Below are positions 7,858-15,558 of a stretch of DNA of 64,000 nt, in pieces. The translations under genes and the position numbers were made by a program. Positions within the stretch are counted from its first letter, which is position 1. Every line of letters starts with the position of its first letter. The stretch covers positions 62,001 through 126,000 of the forward strand of contig NZ_PVNE01000007.1 of NCBI RefSeq assembly GCF_003001905.1, written 5' to 3'. The notes below the pieces were generated by a model, which was not told where the DNA came from, searched no databases, and worked only from the letters and a program-made list of their open reading frames with translations. The DNA is from Planifilum fimeticola. GTDB lineage: Bacteria; Bacillota; Bacilli; Thermoactinomycetales; DSM-44946.

Positions 7858-8454
7858 CTAATCGTTCATTCCTTTTCCGCTCAAAATGTGCGGGATATAT
7901 TTTTCGATGCGGTTCAACCGGGTTTCGGGCTTCTTGGCCGAAGAAAAATGAAGAAGATACGCCCTCTGCCGGCCCGGCGTCAGCTTTTCAAAGGCCGCTT
8001 TCAATCCCGGCACTTCCTCAAACTTTTTCTCCAATTCCTCCGGAATCGGCTCCGCTTTTTCGGGAGGCTCCCATTTCAGTCCGGATTTTTCCACTTCGAT
8101 GGCTTCCTCGATATAGGACTTCAAAACCGGGCGCAGTTTTTGGATTTGTTCTAAGCCGGTAAACCGAATCTGTCTGGCCAACTGGACGTTTTTCGTCTGT
8201 TGGACGAGGATGCCCCGGGGATCCTTTAACAGGGCGCCCTTGTGAAACAGGAGGGCGCAGTAATTCTTAAACCCGTGGATCAGCACGATGTTTTTTCCCT
8301 CATAAGTATAACAGGGATGCATCCACTTGAAATCCTCGACAAGCCCGCAGTCCAGGACGATCTCCCTCAGCAGCTGAAATTCTTCCTTCCACTGCTTGAG
8401 CTTGTCAAAATAGGCATCCAATTTCGGATTCCTCTTTCCTTCACCCATCAACAT
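7858..8454 (-). CDS. YdeI-like DUF1801 family protein
   Basis: The 198-residue soluble protein has an N-terminal DUF1801-like fold (residues 10-110, LVEDFKWMHPCYTYEGKNIVLIHGFKNYCALLFHKG). Its C-terminal YdeI/OmpD-associated part has the usual LKAAFEKLTPGRQRAYLLHFSSAKKPETR segment and an arginine-rich helix. Members are small cytoplasmic proteins of unclear role, some linked to stress or bacteriocin tolerance. No operon partner is obvious, since the next gene upstream ends 55 bases away and belongs to the ArsR unit. Confidence 0.75.
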   Translation of the reverse strand: MLMGEGKRNPKLDAYFDKLKQWKEEFQLLREIVLDCGLVEDFKWMHPCYTYEGKNIVLIHGFKNYCALLFHKGALLKDPRGILVQQTKNVQLARQIRFTGLEQIQKLRPVLKSYIEEAIEVEKSGLKWEPPEKAEPIPEELEKKFEEVPGLKAAFEKLTPGRQRAYLLHFSSAKKPETRLNRIEKYIPHILSGKGMND

Positions 8455-8509
8455 TCACCTCTTGAAAGCAATGGCTCGCCCGCCGCCGGCCACGCTGATC
8501 CCATACGTG

Positions 8510-8935
8510 TTATCCTTGTTCCAACACTTTTTTAAGCTCCCCGCACCATTTCCCCCAACCGTACCTGGCCCCTTCCAGACCTTGCTGCTGGGAAAACCCG
8601 GTCTGTTCGAGATGGAGATTGACTCTCCCGTCCCCCAAGTCCTGCAGCGTCCAGACGATCTTGTGTTCTTCCCCGCCGCTGGCCCAGGTATAGGATAACC
8701 GGGTCGGCGGTTCGACAACCAGCACTTCGCCCTCAATTATCCCGTCCCAACCGTTGAACGGCTGTGCGCGGAACTGAAAACGGTGCCCAACGACGGGCTT
8801 GAAATTGTTCTCCATCGGCTCGCCGCTGCGAATGTCGACCATCCATCTGGAAAGTTTGTTTGAATCGGTCAAAGCGGACCACAGCTTCTCCATCGTCGTC
8901 GTAAACTGAAAATCCATCGACAGTTTCAGGCTCAC
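8510..8935 (-). CDS. SRPBCC/AHSA1-domain protein
   Basis: The 141-residue protein has the Bet v1/START-like AHSA1 fold. It shows a hydrophobic first strand (LSMDFQFTTTMEKLWSALTDSNKLSRWM), a middle EVLVVEPPTRLSYTWASG and a C-terminal helix GWGKWCGELKKVLE. Such proteins bind hydrophobic ligands and are very often encoded with an ArsR-type repressor. The GTG start overlaps the repressor stop by GTGA, so the two are translationally coupled. An open frame runs further upstream but lies inside the repressor gene. Confidence 0.85.
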   Translation of the reverse strand: MSLKLSMDFQFTTTMEKLWSALTDSNKLSRWMVDIRSGEPMENNFKPVVGHRFQFRAQPFNGWDGIIEGEVLVVEPPTRLSYTWASGGEEHKIVWTLQDLGDGRVNLHLEQTGFSQQQGLEGARYGWGKWCGELKKVLEQG

Positions 8936-9261
8936 TCTTCTTCCTCCTTCAAAAATTGATCCAGACGTGACATATTGGCACTCCAGAACACGCTGTAATA
9001 GGTCACCCAATCCTGAACCTTCTTCAGCGGTAAGGCATTGAGACGATATCGCGTCTCTCTGCCCGCTTTCCGGTCCACAACCAGTCCGGCCTCTTTCAAT
9101 ATTTTCAAATGCTTGGAAACCGCCGTCCGGCCTATCGAAAACTGCGCCGTCAACTGGTGAAGCGGCAATTCTCCCTTCTCGGCCAGCAGTTGGATAATCC
9201 GACGTCTCGTTGAATCGGCAATTGCGTCAAATACATCCCGTGACGGCTTATTTCCGCTCAT
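8932..9261 (-). CDS. ArsR/SdpR-family winged-helix repressor
   Basis: The 109-residue helix-turn-helix protein belongs to the metal-independent SdpR-like branch. Residues 9-30 (VFDAIADSTRRRIIQLLAEKGE) and the recognition helix (FSIGRTAVSKHLKILKEAGLV) are typical, and no cysteine metal site is present. It most likely represses its own operon through the two identical palindromes in its promoter. It is co-transcribed with the AHSA1 protein, which may bind the inducing molecule. The ATG is preceded by GGAGGGGGG. Confidence 0.9.
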   Translation of the reverse strand: MSGNKPSRDVFDAIADSTRRRIIQLLAEKGELPLHQLTAQFSIGRTAVSKHLKILKEAGLVVDRKAGRETRYRLNALPLKKVQDWVTYYSVFWSANMSRLDQFLKEEEE

Positions 9262-9359
9262 GACACCCCCCCTCCTGATGGATCCCGGCCACGTTCCCTG
9301 CGGCAGGCGGCATCCCGCCTCTCGATGCGGGGAAAAGAGCCCTTCGGTATCCGGAAAAG

Positions 9360-9411
9360 GACACCTTTTGGTGTCGAATATATTATATGACACCTTTTGG
9401 TGTCCTGTCAA
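9360..9411 (-). promoter_or_regulatory. Consensus promoter with two identical operators
   Basis: On the minus strand a perfect -35 TTGACA (9406-9411) and a perfect -10 TATAAT (9382-9387) are 18 bp apart. The 16-bp palindrome GACACCTTTTGGTGTC occurs twice: at 9389-9404 inside the spacer and at 9360-9375 over the expected start point. This is a clear double operator, probably for the ArsR-type repressor encoded just downstream. Confidence 0.85.
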
Positions 9412-9629
9412 ATATTTTCATCCCCTATTTTTTACAGGCCAAGCCAATCGATCCGGGGCTTCGACGCGGAAAACTTCGCCGAAGACCCTTTGAACGATTT
9501 TCCTCTTCTGTCCTGTTGGAGAAGGTTGATCCAAAAACAGCAAATAAAAAGAAACGGATCTTCCATGGCGCTCGCATCATCCCTCGCCACGGAGCGCCAT
9601 GCAAAAGATTTTTCGCAGAGGTGATAAAG
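9412..9629. other. Intergenic region with a hairpin
   Basis: A 10-bp inverted repeat (CATGGCGCTC at 9564-9573, GAGCGCCATG at 9592-9601) is followed by a short T-rich stretch and could act as a weak terminator or an RNA structure before the decayed glyoxalase gene. Nothing else is recognised. Confidence 0.35.
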
Positions 9630-10052
9630 ATGTCGCTTACAGCAAAAAACATTTACATCAACCTGCCGGTGAAGGATTTGCGGAGATCGACGGAGTTTTT
9701 TGGCCAAATCGGCTTCCAATTCGACGAACGGTAAACGGACGAAAATGCAACCTGCATGGTGATGAACGATAACATATTTGCCATGCTGCTGAGGGAGGAT
9801 TTTTTTCAATCCTTTACGAAAAAGGAGATTCCTGATCCGGGCCGGGCCGAAGCGCCGAAGTCATCGTGTCCCTGACCGCGGACAGCAGGGCCCGCCGTGG
9901 ACGAAATCCTCAAAAGGGATTTGGCCGCCGGAGCCATCTCCGCAGGCGGTCCGGTCGACCACGGCTTCATGTACAGCCGGAGTTTTCGCGATCCTGACGG
10001 CCATATCTGGGAGTTTTTCTACATGGATCCCGACGCGGAAGGGCAGCAATAA
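9630..10052 (+). pseudogene. Decayed glyoxalase/VOC-family gene
   Basis: The first 34 codons match a VOC-superfamily N-terminus (INLPVKDLRRSTEFFGQIGFQFDER) and end in an in-frame TAA near 9732. The same frame then resumes with TDENATCMVMNDNIFAMLL. Two frame changes follow near 9845-9895 (AEVIVSLTADS, then VDEILKRDLAAG). The last part carries the family's C-terminal motif (RDPDGHIWEFFYMD) up to TAA 10050-10052. One stop and two indels make this a real pseudogene and not a single sequencing slip. Confidence 0.8.
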
Positions 10053-10116
10053 TGGGTCTCTCGTCGCCGCGGAGGATTTGCGAAGGCTGCATCCGTCCGG
10101 TTCATCGCGAATGCCG

Positions 10117-10145
10117 TTGCAAGATGCTGGCGCAGATGGTAACAT
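10117..10145 (+). promoter_or_regulatory. Candidate promoter of the amino-sugar PTS operon
   Basis: TTGCAA (10117-10122) and TAACAT (10140-10145) are 17 bp apart, each matching the sigma-A consensus at 4 of 6 positions. It would start RNA near 10152, upstream of the terminator hairpin in the leader. Confidence 0.35.
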
Positions 10146-10171
10146 GAAATTGAGCGTGTTACTGCCGACAA

Positions 10172-10211
10172 GGGCAGGCATGAGCTTATCAGCTTGTGCC
10201 TGCCCTTTTTG
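10172..10211 (+). terminator. Leader terminator before the PTS gene (possible antitermination target)
   Basis: Arms GGGCAGGCA (10172-10180) and TGCCTGCCC (10197-10205), with a further small inner stem, are followed by five T. It sits 48 bases before the PTS start codon. It could end upstream transcription or be the target of the GlcT-type antiterminator encoded at 1978. I could not verify a RAT consensus by eye. Confidence 0.6.
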
Positions 10212-10220
10212 CTTTCGGCA

Positions 10221-10234
10221 GAAAAGCGCTTACA
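10221..10234 (+). promoter_or_regulatory. Candidate CcpA cre site
   Basis: GAAAAGCGCTTACA matches the cre consensus TGAAARCGYTTWCA at 12 of 14 positions. It lies between the leader terminator and the ribosome site of the PTS gene, a common roadblock position. Confidence 0.4.
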
Positions 10235-10258
10235 AAAACAAGGGGGAGGTTGAAGAAC

Positions 10259-11683
10259 ATGTTGGGTCAGTTGCAACGGCTGGGCAAATCGCTCATGTTG
10301 CCGGTGGCGGTGCTGCCCGCCGTGGGACTCCTGTTGCGCTTCGGTCAACCGGACTTGTTGGACATTCCGTTTATCGCGGCAACCGGCAGCGCCGTCCTGG
10401 ACAATCTACCGATTCTTTTCGCCATCGGCGTGGCCATCGGCCTGGCGAAGGAAAACCACGGTGCGGCGGGGCTGTCCGGTTATATCGCCTACGAAATCAT
10501 CACCAAAGGGGCACAGGCCATCAACGAGGACATCAACATGAGCGTCCTCGGCGGAATCATCGCCGGAATTCTCGCGGCCTGGCTGTACAACCGGTATCAC
10601 ACCGTCAAATTGCCGGACTATCTCGGATTCTTCGGCGGCAGGCGCTTCGTCCCCATCGTCACCGCCGGCGCGGCCATCGTTCTCGCCTTTGTGTTCGGCT
10701 ATGTCTGGCCCTACATTCAAGCGGGCATCGATGTTCTGGGCCACGGACTGACCGGCATCGGCGCCATCGGTGCCGCCATCTACGGGTTCCTGAACCGTTT
10801 GCTCATCCCGCTGGGGCTTCACCACGTCATCAATTCGTACATCTGGTTCGTCTTCGGCGAGTATGAAGGAAAGACCGGGGATCTGCACCGATTCTTCGCG
10901 GGCGACCCGACCGCCGGCGGATTCATGGCGGGCTTCTTCCCCATCTTCATGTTCGGTCTGCCTGCGGCCGCCCTGGCCATGACACTGGCGGCCAAAAAGG
11001 AAAGGCGTCCCGCCGTTGCCGGCTTCATGCTGAGTGCGGCGCTCACCGCCTTCCTGACGGGAATCACCGAGCCCCTGGAATATGCCTTCATGTTCCTGGC
11101 GCCGGTGCTCTACGTCCTGCACGCCCTGTTGACGGCGATCAGCCTGGCTGTGGTCTATGCCCTTGATATCCGGCACGGATTCTTCTTCTCCGCGGGCGCC
11201 ATCGACTACTTCCTCAACATGGGGCTGGCGGAGAGGGGATGGTGGCTGATCCCCATCGGAGCCGCGTTCTTCGCCCTTTACTTCCTCGTGTTCTACTTCA
11301 GCATCAAGGCCTTCAACATCCAAACCATGGGGCGCGAGTCGGAAGGGGAAGCCGCCCAAAGCGGAGGATTCAGCGTCTTTGACGAATATCAGCTCGCTTC
11401 GAAAGAAGAGGGCAAGGAGGAAGAAGAGGCGGAGGGCGATATGGCCGAACAGGCCCGTCAGTATCTCACCGCCATGGGCGGAAAGGAAAACATCCTGGAA
11501 GTGGAGGGATGCATCACCCGGTTGCGGCTGAGGGTGAAAGATGCGAGCCTCCTGGACGAGGAGGAGTTGAAACGGCTGGGCGCCGCGGGGGTCATGAAAC
11601 TGGATGATCAGCACGCTCAGGTCGTCGTCGGCACCATCGCCGACATGTTGGCGGAAGCGATCCGGCATCAATTGAAAAAATGA
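10259..11683 (+). CDS. nagE: PTS N-acetylglucosamine-type EIICB permease
   Basis: The 474-residue protein joins a GlcNAc-type EIIC membrane domain (about residues 1-365) to an EIIB domain (about 395-474). The EIIC motifs resemble E. coli NagE closely: LPVAVLPAVGLLLRFGQPDLL at the start, PDYLGFFGGRRFVPI, the central NRLLIPLGLHHVIN and LTGITEPLEYAFMFLAP. EIIB carries the phosphorylated cysteine in EGCITRLRLRV. The sugar is taken up and phosphorylated at the membrane, with EIIA encoded separately at 12879. The start is set by GGGGGAGG nine bases before ATG. The neighbouring wall-recycling enzymes suggest import of amino sugars released from peptidoglycan. Confidence 0.85.
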   Translation: MLGQLQRLGKSLMLPVAVLPAVGLLLRFGQPDLLDIPFIAATGSAVLDNLPILFAIGVAIGLAKENHGAAGLSGYIAYEIITKGAQAINEDINMSVLGGIIAGILAAWLYNRYHTVKLPDYLGFFGGRRFVPIVTAGAAIVLAFVFGYVWPYIQAGIDVLGHGLTGIGAIGAAIYGFLNRLLIPLGLHHVINSYIWFVFGEYEGKTGDLHRFFAGDPTAGGFMAGFFPIFMFGLPAAALAMTLAAKKERRPAVAGFMLSAALTAFLTGITEPLEYAFMFLAPVLYVLHALLTAISLAVVYALDIRHGFFFSAGAIDYFLNMGLAERGWWLIPIGAAFFALYFLVFYFSIKAFNIQTMGRESEGEAAQSGGFSVFDEYQLASKEEGKEEEEAEGDMAEQARQYLTAMGGKENILEVEGCITRLRLRVKDASLLDEEELKRLGAAGVMKLDDQHAQVVVGTIADMLAEAIRHQLKK

Positions 11684-11804
11684 CGAATAGGCGAATCGAA
11701 TCCTTCCCTTGGCATGTGCGAATACCGGAGGGGGTGCGCCCTTCCCCCCGTCAAACGGCGCGCCCCCTCCGCCCTTATAAAAGAGCGAGGAGGCGAAAAC
11801 CGAC

Positions 11805-12719
11805 GTGAAACGCATCCTGGATTGTCACGGCAGCGATTTTGCCGCCATGAAGGGACCGGAACTGAAGGCCTCGATTCGGGCCGCCGAAGGTCGCACCCTG
11901 CTTTCCGAACTCATCGTCTGCTTCCCCTCTCCCTTCGAAGACGCATCCCTTCCGGAAGTGGCGCGCTCCTTCGGCGCGGACCTGTTGTTGCTCAACCTCT
12001 TTGACGTCGATCGCCCGCGCATCTGCGGATTGACCGTGGAAGAAGGGGCGGAAGTCGTTCGCCTGGCCAAGCGGTTCACCGGAAGACCCATCGGCGTCAA
12101 TCTGGAGCCGGTGGATCCCGATCCGTCCATGATGGAGGAGCAGATTCCGATCAGCGCCGGGAGGACTCTGAACCCGGACAGCATCCGGAAGGTGAAGGAA
12201 TTGGGCTTTGATTTCCTCTGCCTGACGGGGAATCCCAAAACGGGCGTCACCAACGACGCGATTATCCGGGGAATCCGTCTGGTGCGGGAAATGCTCGGGC
12301 AGGAACTGTTGATCATCGCCGGGAAGATGCACGCCGCCGGCACCGACGAAGGTTGGACGGAAGAGGGACTGGTGAAGTCGGCTGACCGGTTCGCGGAAGC
12401 GGGAGCGGATGTGGTGCTGCTTCCGGCCCCCGGGACCGTACCGGGGGTGGACGTGCCGATGCTGCGCCGGGCCGCCGAAGCGGTTCATGCACGGGGTGGG
12501 CTCATCATGGCCGCCGTCGGCACCTCCCAGGAAGGGGCGGATACGGAAACGGTCCGCACCATCGCGATGGAAAGCAAAAAAGCCGGGGCCGACATTTTTC
12601 ACTTGGGTGACGCCGGACTCATCGGGATGGCACCTCCCGAAAACCTTTTCACCGCCTCCGTCGCCCTCCGCGGAAAGCGCCATACATACCGCAGGATGGC
12701 CTCCTCCGTCCTTCGCTGA
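11805..12719 (+). CDS. Barrel-like protein linked to the amino-sugar PTS (DUF7916-type)
   Basis: The 304-residue soluble protein has repeating strand-helix units typical of a TIM-like barrel: GADLLLLNLFDVDRP, RPIGVNLEPVDPD, LGFDFLCLTGNPKTGV, GADVVLLPAPGTVPG and GADIFHLGDAGLIG. I associate it with a family of unknown function (DUF7916) seen beside sugar PTS genes, but this is from memory. Its place between EIICB and EIIA in one operon suggests a step in metabolism of the imported sugar phosphate. It starts with GTG after GAGGAGG. Confidence 0.55.
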   Translation: MKRILDCHGSDFAAMKGPELKASIRAAEGRTLLSELIVCFPSPFEDASLPEVARSFGADLLLLNLFDVDRPRICGLTVEEGAEVVRLAKRFTGRPIGVNLEPVDPDPSMMEEQIPISAGRTLNPDSIRKVKELGFDFLCLTGNPKTGVTNDAIIRGIRLVREMLGQELLIIAGKMHAAGTDEGWTEEGLVKSADRFAEAGADVVLLPAPGTVPGVDVPMLRRAAEAVHARGGLIMAAVGTSQEGADTETVRTIAMESKKAGADIFHLGDAGLIGMAPPENLFTASVALRGKRHTYRRMASSVLR

Positions 12720-12878
12720 GAGCCGAGGGCGGAGGGAACGCATCGCAGGCAGGGCACAGTCGCTCGCGGCTCCTTCCGACTCCTTTTCTCCGGTCTTCCG
12801 CACATCCCCGGAACCCGGCGTCCGTGCGGCCGCGCGGGGCCATCCCACGACATCAAACGAGAAGGTGTGGTGATCGCA

Positions 12879-13400
12879 ATGCTGTTTTGGCGAAGAAAAA
12901 AATCCATTCCGTCCCATGAAGCCGACTGGATCAGGATCCAAGCTCCCTTCAGCGGAAAAACGGTCCCGCTGACCGAAGTTCCGGATCCCGTTTTCGCCCA
13001 AAAGATGGTGGGGGACGGAGTGGCGATCCTCCCGGAATCCGACCGGCTGTTGTCCCCCGTCGCCGGCACGCTGACCCATCTCTTTCCGACGGGTCACGCC
13101 GCGGGAATCACCACCGACGAGGGACTGGAAATCCTCGTCCACATCGGAATGAACACCGTCGAACTGAAGGGCGACGGGTTCACCGTCCTGGCCACCCCGG
13201 GAAAACGGGTGGAGGTGGGGGAACCGATCATCCGCATCGATCTGGAGAAGCTCCAGAGGACGGCCAAATCGATGATGTCGCCGGTCGTGGTGACCAACAT
13301 GGACCGGGTGGAAAAAATCAAACCCGCAGCATCGTCGGTCGTCCAGGCCGGAACCGACGAATTGCTGCGGGTGTTGCCGAAGCCGCCGAAGGATCAATAG
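12879..13400 (+). CDS. PTS glucose-family EIIA component
   Basis: The 173-residue protein is a Crr-type EIIA domain. The two active-site histidines are visible in TGHAAGITTDEG and in LEILVHIGMNTVELKG; the second is the phosphorylated one. It passes phosphate from HPr to the EIIB domain of the permease encoded at 10259. ATG 12879 is chosen because the domain begins right after it; GTG codons at 12867 and 12870 are alternatives. Its end overlaps the convergent nagZ gene by 7 bases. Confidence 0.88.
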   Translation: MLFWRRKKSIPSHEADWIRIQAPFSGKTVPLTEVPDPVFAQKMVGDGVAILPESDRLLSPVAGTLTHLFPTGHAAGITTDEGLEILVHIGMNTVELKGDGFTVLATPGKRVEVGEPIIRIDLEKLQRTAKSMMSPVVVTNMDRVEKIKPAASSVVQAGTDELLRVLPKPPKDQ

Positions 13401-15166
13401 CGGAGGCCAAAACCGTATTCAAACATCCCGGGCACCGTGACAGGCAACTTTCCGGAAGGATTGACCTCTCCCGTCAGTGCCCTGGCCAGCGCGCGAACCG
13501 AAACGTCCCGGTTTCCGTAAGTCGCCAGGTTTCCGTCCACCTCCGGGAAAGCGGCGATGTCGTAGGGATTTCTCATCGCCGCGACCACCACCGGTTTGTC
13601 CGCCTCCTTCAAGGCGCGGACCAGGTTCTGCTGGCCGGTGTTGGAATCCGCGTTATAGGTGGTGACAATGACCGTATCGACATCCTTCGCCTTCTCCAGG
13701 GCCGCTTCGATCTGCTCCGGTGTCGGAGTGGCCCCCGTCGTGTAAGCATCGGCGGAGATGCCCTTTTCTGCCAGCAGCGAAGCGAGCCGTTCCGGTTTGC
13801 CGTCGGAAGGACCGGTCACCAACAGGCTTTTTTCCCTGGAGAGGGGGAGCACCCCCTTTTCATTTTTCAGGAGGGTGATGCTTTTATCGGCAATCCGGTC
13901 CGCCGTTTCCAGATGCTTGTTGTTCCCGATGACCCGGGTCGCCTTTTCGTCCACGTAGGGATGATGGAACAGTCCCCGCTTCATCTTGTACCAAAGGATT
14001 CGGAACACGGATTCATCCAGGCGCTTCTTGCTGATCTCGCCGCTCTTGACCGCATTCAGCACCGCGTTGTAGGCGAGATCCACATCCGGCGGATTCAGCA
14101 GAATGTCCGCCCCCGCCTTGAACGCCTCGACGGGAACCCGTTCCGGCGGCAGGACGTTGGCCCCCGACATGCCGAGGCTGTCGGTGATGATCAATCCGTC
14201 AAAGCCCATCTCCCTGCGAAGGAGGTCGGTCAGGATCGGTTTGGAAAGGGTGGCCGGAAGCCCCGAGTCATCCAGGGCCGGTACCACGATGTGGGCCGTC
14301 ATGATCGCGTCGATCCCCGCATCGATCGCCGCCCGGAAAGGCTTGAGATCCACCTTTTCCAGGGTTTCACGGTCGTGATGGATGATCGGAAGACCGTAGT
14401 GGGAATCCACATCCGTATCCCCGTGCCCCGGGAAATGCTTGGCGGTGGCGACGATATTTTGTCCCTGGAATCCCTTCACCTGAGCCACGCCCATCTTGGA
14501 GACCAGGTCCGGATCCTCGGAGAAGGAACGCACATTGATGACCGGATTGGCCGGATTGACGTTCACATCGAGGACGGGGGCCAGATCCATGTTGATGCCG
14601 AGACTTTTCAATTCACGCGCCATGATTTCGGCCGATTTCCCGGCATATTGAACGGACCGGGTCGCACCCGTGGCCATGCTGCCCGGAAAAACCGTGGCCG
14701 GTTCCGTCACCCGGGCGACCAGACCCCCTTCCTGGTCCGTGGAAATGAAGAGCGGAATCTGCATGCGCTGCTTCATGGCGATCTTCTGCAGTCCGTTTGA
14801 AAGGGCGTTCACCTGCTTCGCGTCGATAGGGGTGCCGATGTTGTCCGTCCAGTTGAAATAGATCACGCCGCCGACGTGATACTTCTCAATGACCTCTTTG
14901 AAGTTTCTTCCGCCCCGCTTCTCCTCCAGATTGATTTCCTCGTAATCCGGGTCCGTCGGCGTCCTGCCGTACACATGCACCATGAACAGCTGCCCGACTT
15001 TTTCCTCCAGGGTCATCTTCCGGATTTTGCTCTGAATCCAACCCTTTGCCACGCGATCCTCCTTCCAGCCCGGCTTAACGGCATCCCCCGCCTTTGCCAG
15101 GGCGGCGGCCGGAAGGATGGTGAAGAGGACCAGGACCGAACACAGAACAGCAAGCCATCTGCGCAT
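13394..15166 (-). CDS. nagZ: Secreted beta-N-acetylhexosaminidase, GH3 (NagZ)
   Basis: The 590-residue glycoside hydrolase family 3 enzyme removes GlcNAc from peptidoglycan fragments. A signal peptide is clear (MRRWLAVLCSVLVLFTILPAAALA). The catalytic barrel contains the NagZ motif KHFPGHGDTDVDSHYGLP, with the Asp-His pair, and the nucleophile in LIITDSLGMSG. A second domain from about residue 380 (SITLLKNEKGVLPL) matches the two-domain Gram-positive NagZ layout. The upstream open frame extends to 15346, but the signal peptide and the ribosome site set the start at 15166. It lies next to namZ and an AmiE-like gene, the same partners as in B. subtilis. Confidence 0.92.
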   Translation of the reverse strand: MRRWLAVLCSVLVLFTILPAAALAKAGDAVKPGWKEDRVAKGWIQSKIRKMTLEEKVGQLFMVHVYGRTPTDPDYEEINLEEKRGGRNFKEVIEKYHVGGVIYFNWTDNIGTPIDAKQVNALSNGLQKIAMKQRMQIPLFISTDQEGGLVARVTEPATVFPGSMATGATRSVQYAGKSAEIMARELKSLGINMDLAPVLDVNVNPANPVINVRSFSEDPDLVSKMGVAQVKGFQGQNIVATAKHFPGHGDTDVDSHYGLPIIHHDRETLEKVDLKPFRAAIDAGIDAIMTAHIVVPALDDSGLPATLSKPILTDLLRREMGFDGLIITDSLGMSGANVLPPERVPVEAFKAGADILLNPPDVDLAYNAVLNAVKSGEISKKRLDESVFRILWYKMKRGLFHHPYVDEKATRVIGNNKHLETADRIADKSITLLKNEKGVLPLSREKSLLVTGPSDGKPERLASLLAEKGISADAYTTGATPTPEQIEAALEKAKDVDTVIVTTYNADSNTGQQNLVRALKEADKPVVVAAMRNPYDIAAFPEVDGNLATYGNRDVSVRALARALTGEVNPSGKLPVTVPGMFEYGFGLRY

Positions 15167-15236
15167 GTACACGATTCCCCTCCCGTTTCTTGTTCGGGCA
15201 GCGCTGATCCCGCCCGCAGGCGTCCTTCCCCACATA

Positions 15237-15250
15237 TGAAAGCGTTCCCC
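15237..15250. promoter_or_regulatory. Candidate cre site in the nagZ leader
   Basis: TGAAAGCGTTCCCC matches TGWAANCGNTNWCA at 12 of 14 positions and lies about 60-75 bases downstream of the predicted nagZ start point, consistent with carbon-source control. Confidence 0.35.
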
Positions 15251-15317
15251 CGGGGAAACGAGGAAATGAACCCTCCGCTTTCCCGTCCTTCTTTTCATGT
15301 ATTTATTTCCATTCGAA

Positions 15318-15346
15318 ATATTATCACGATTGCTTGTCCCGGTCAA
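15318..15346 (-). promoter_or_regulatory. Sigma-A promoter of nagZ
   Basis: On the minus strand TTGACC (15341-15346) and TAATAT (15318-15323) are separated by exactly 17 bp. RNA would start near 15311, giving a leader of about 145 bases. Confidence 0.65.
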
Positions 15347-15558
15347 GCAAGCGCCCCCTGGGGACGTTATGTTACAATGCTGAAATATTTAAAACCAATA
15401 AGCCAACTGTGATATTCTAATAGGAGATGGGGTACTCCAGAGGATGGAGGTCCAATCACGGAGAGGAAAGAAACCATTGTATGTAGAACAAGGAATTTCG
15501 GGGATTTATTTCAACCCGAAATGTCCCGATCCCACACTCCGCAGGGAGGGAAAGCTCG

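Larger units (their letters stand above)
15167..15558. other. Divergent control region between nagZ and namZ
   Basis: This region holds the nagZ promoter (15318-15346), a candidate cre site in the nagZ leader and a long namZ leader. For namZ I see only weak sigma-A candidates (a TATTCT near 15412). No gene is supported here. Confidence 0.5.

Noticed and set aside
10406-13397. Long minus-strand open frames opposite the PTS genes
   Set aside because: Antisense shadows without ribosome sites or domain motifs.
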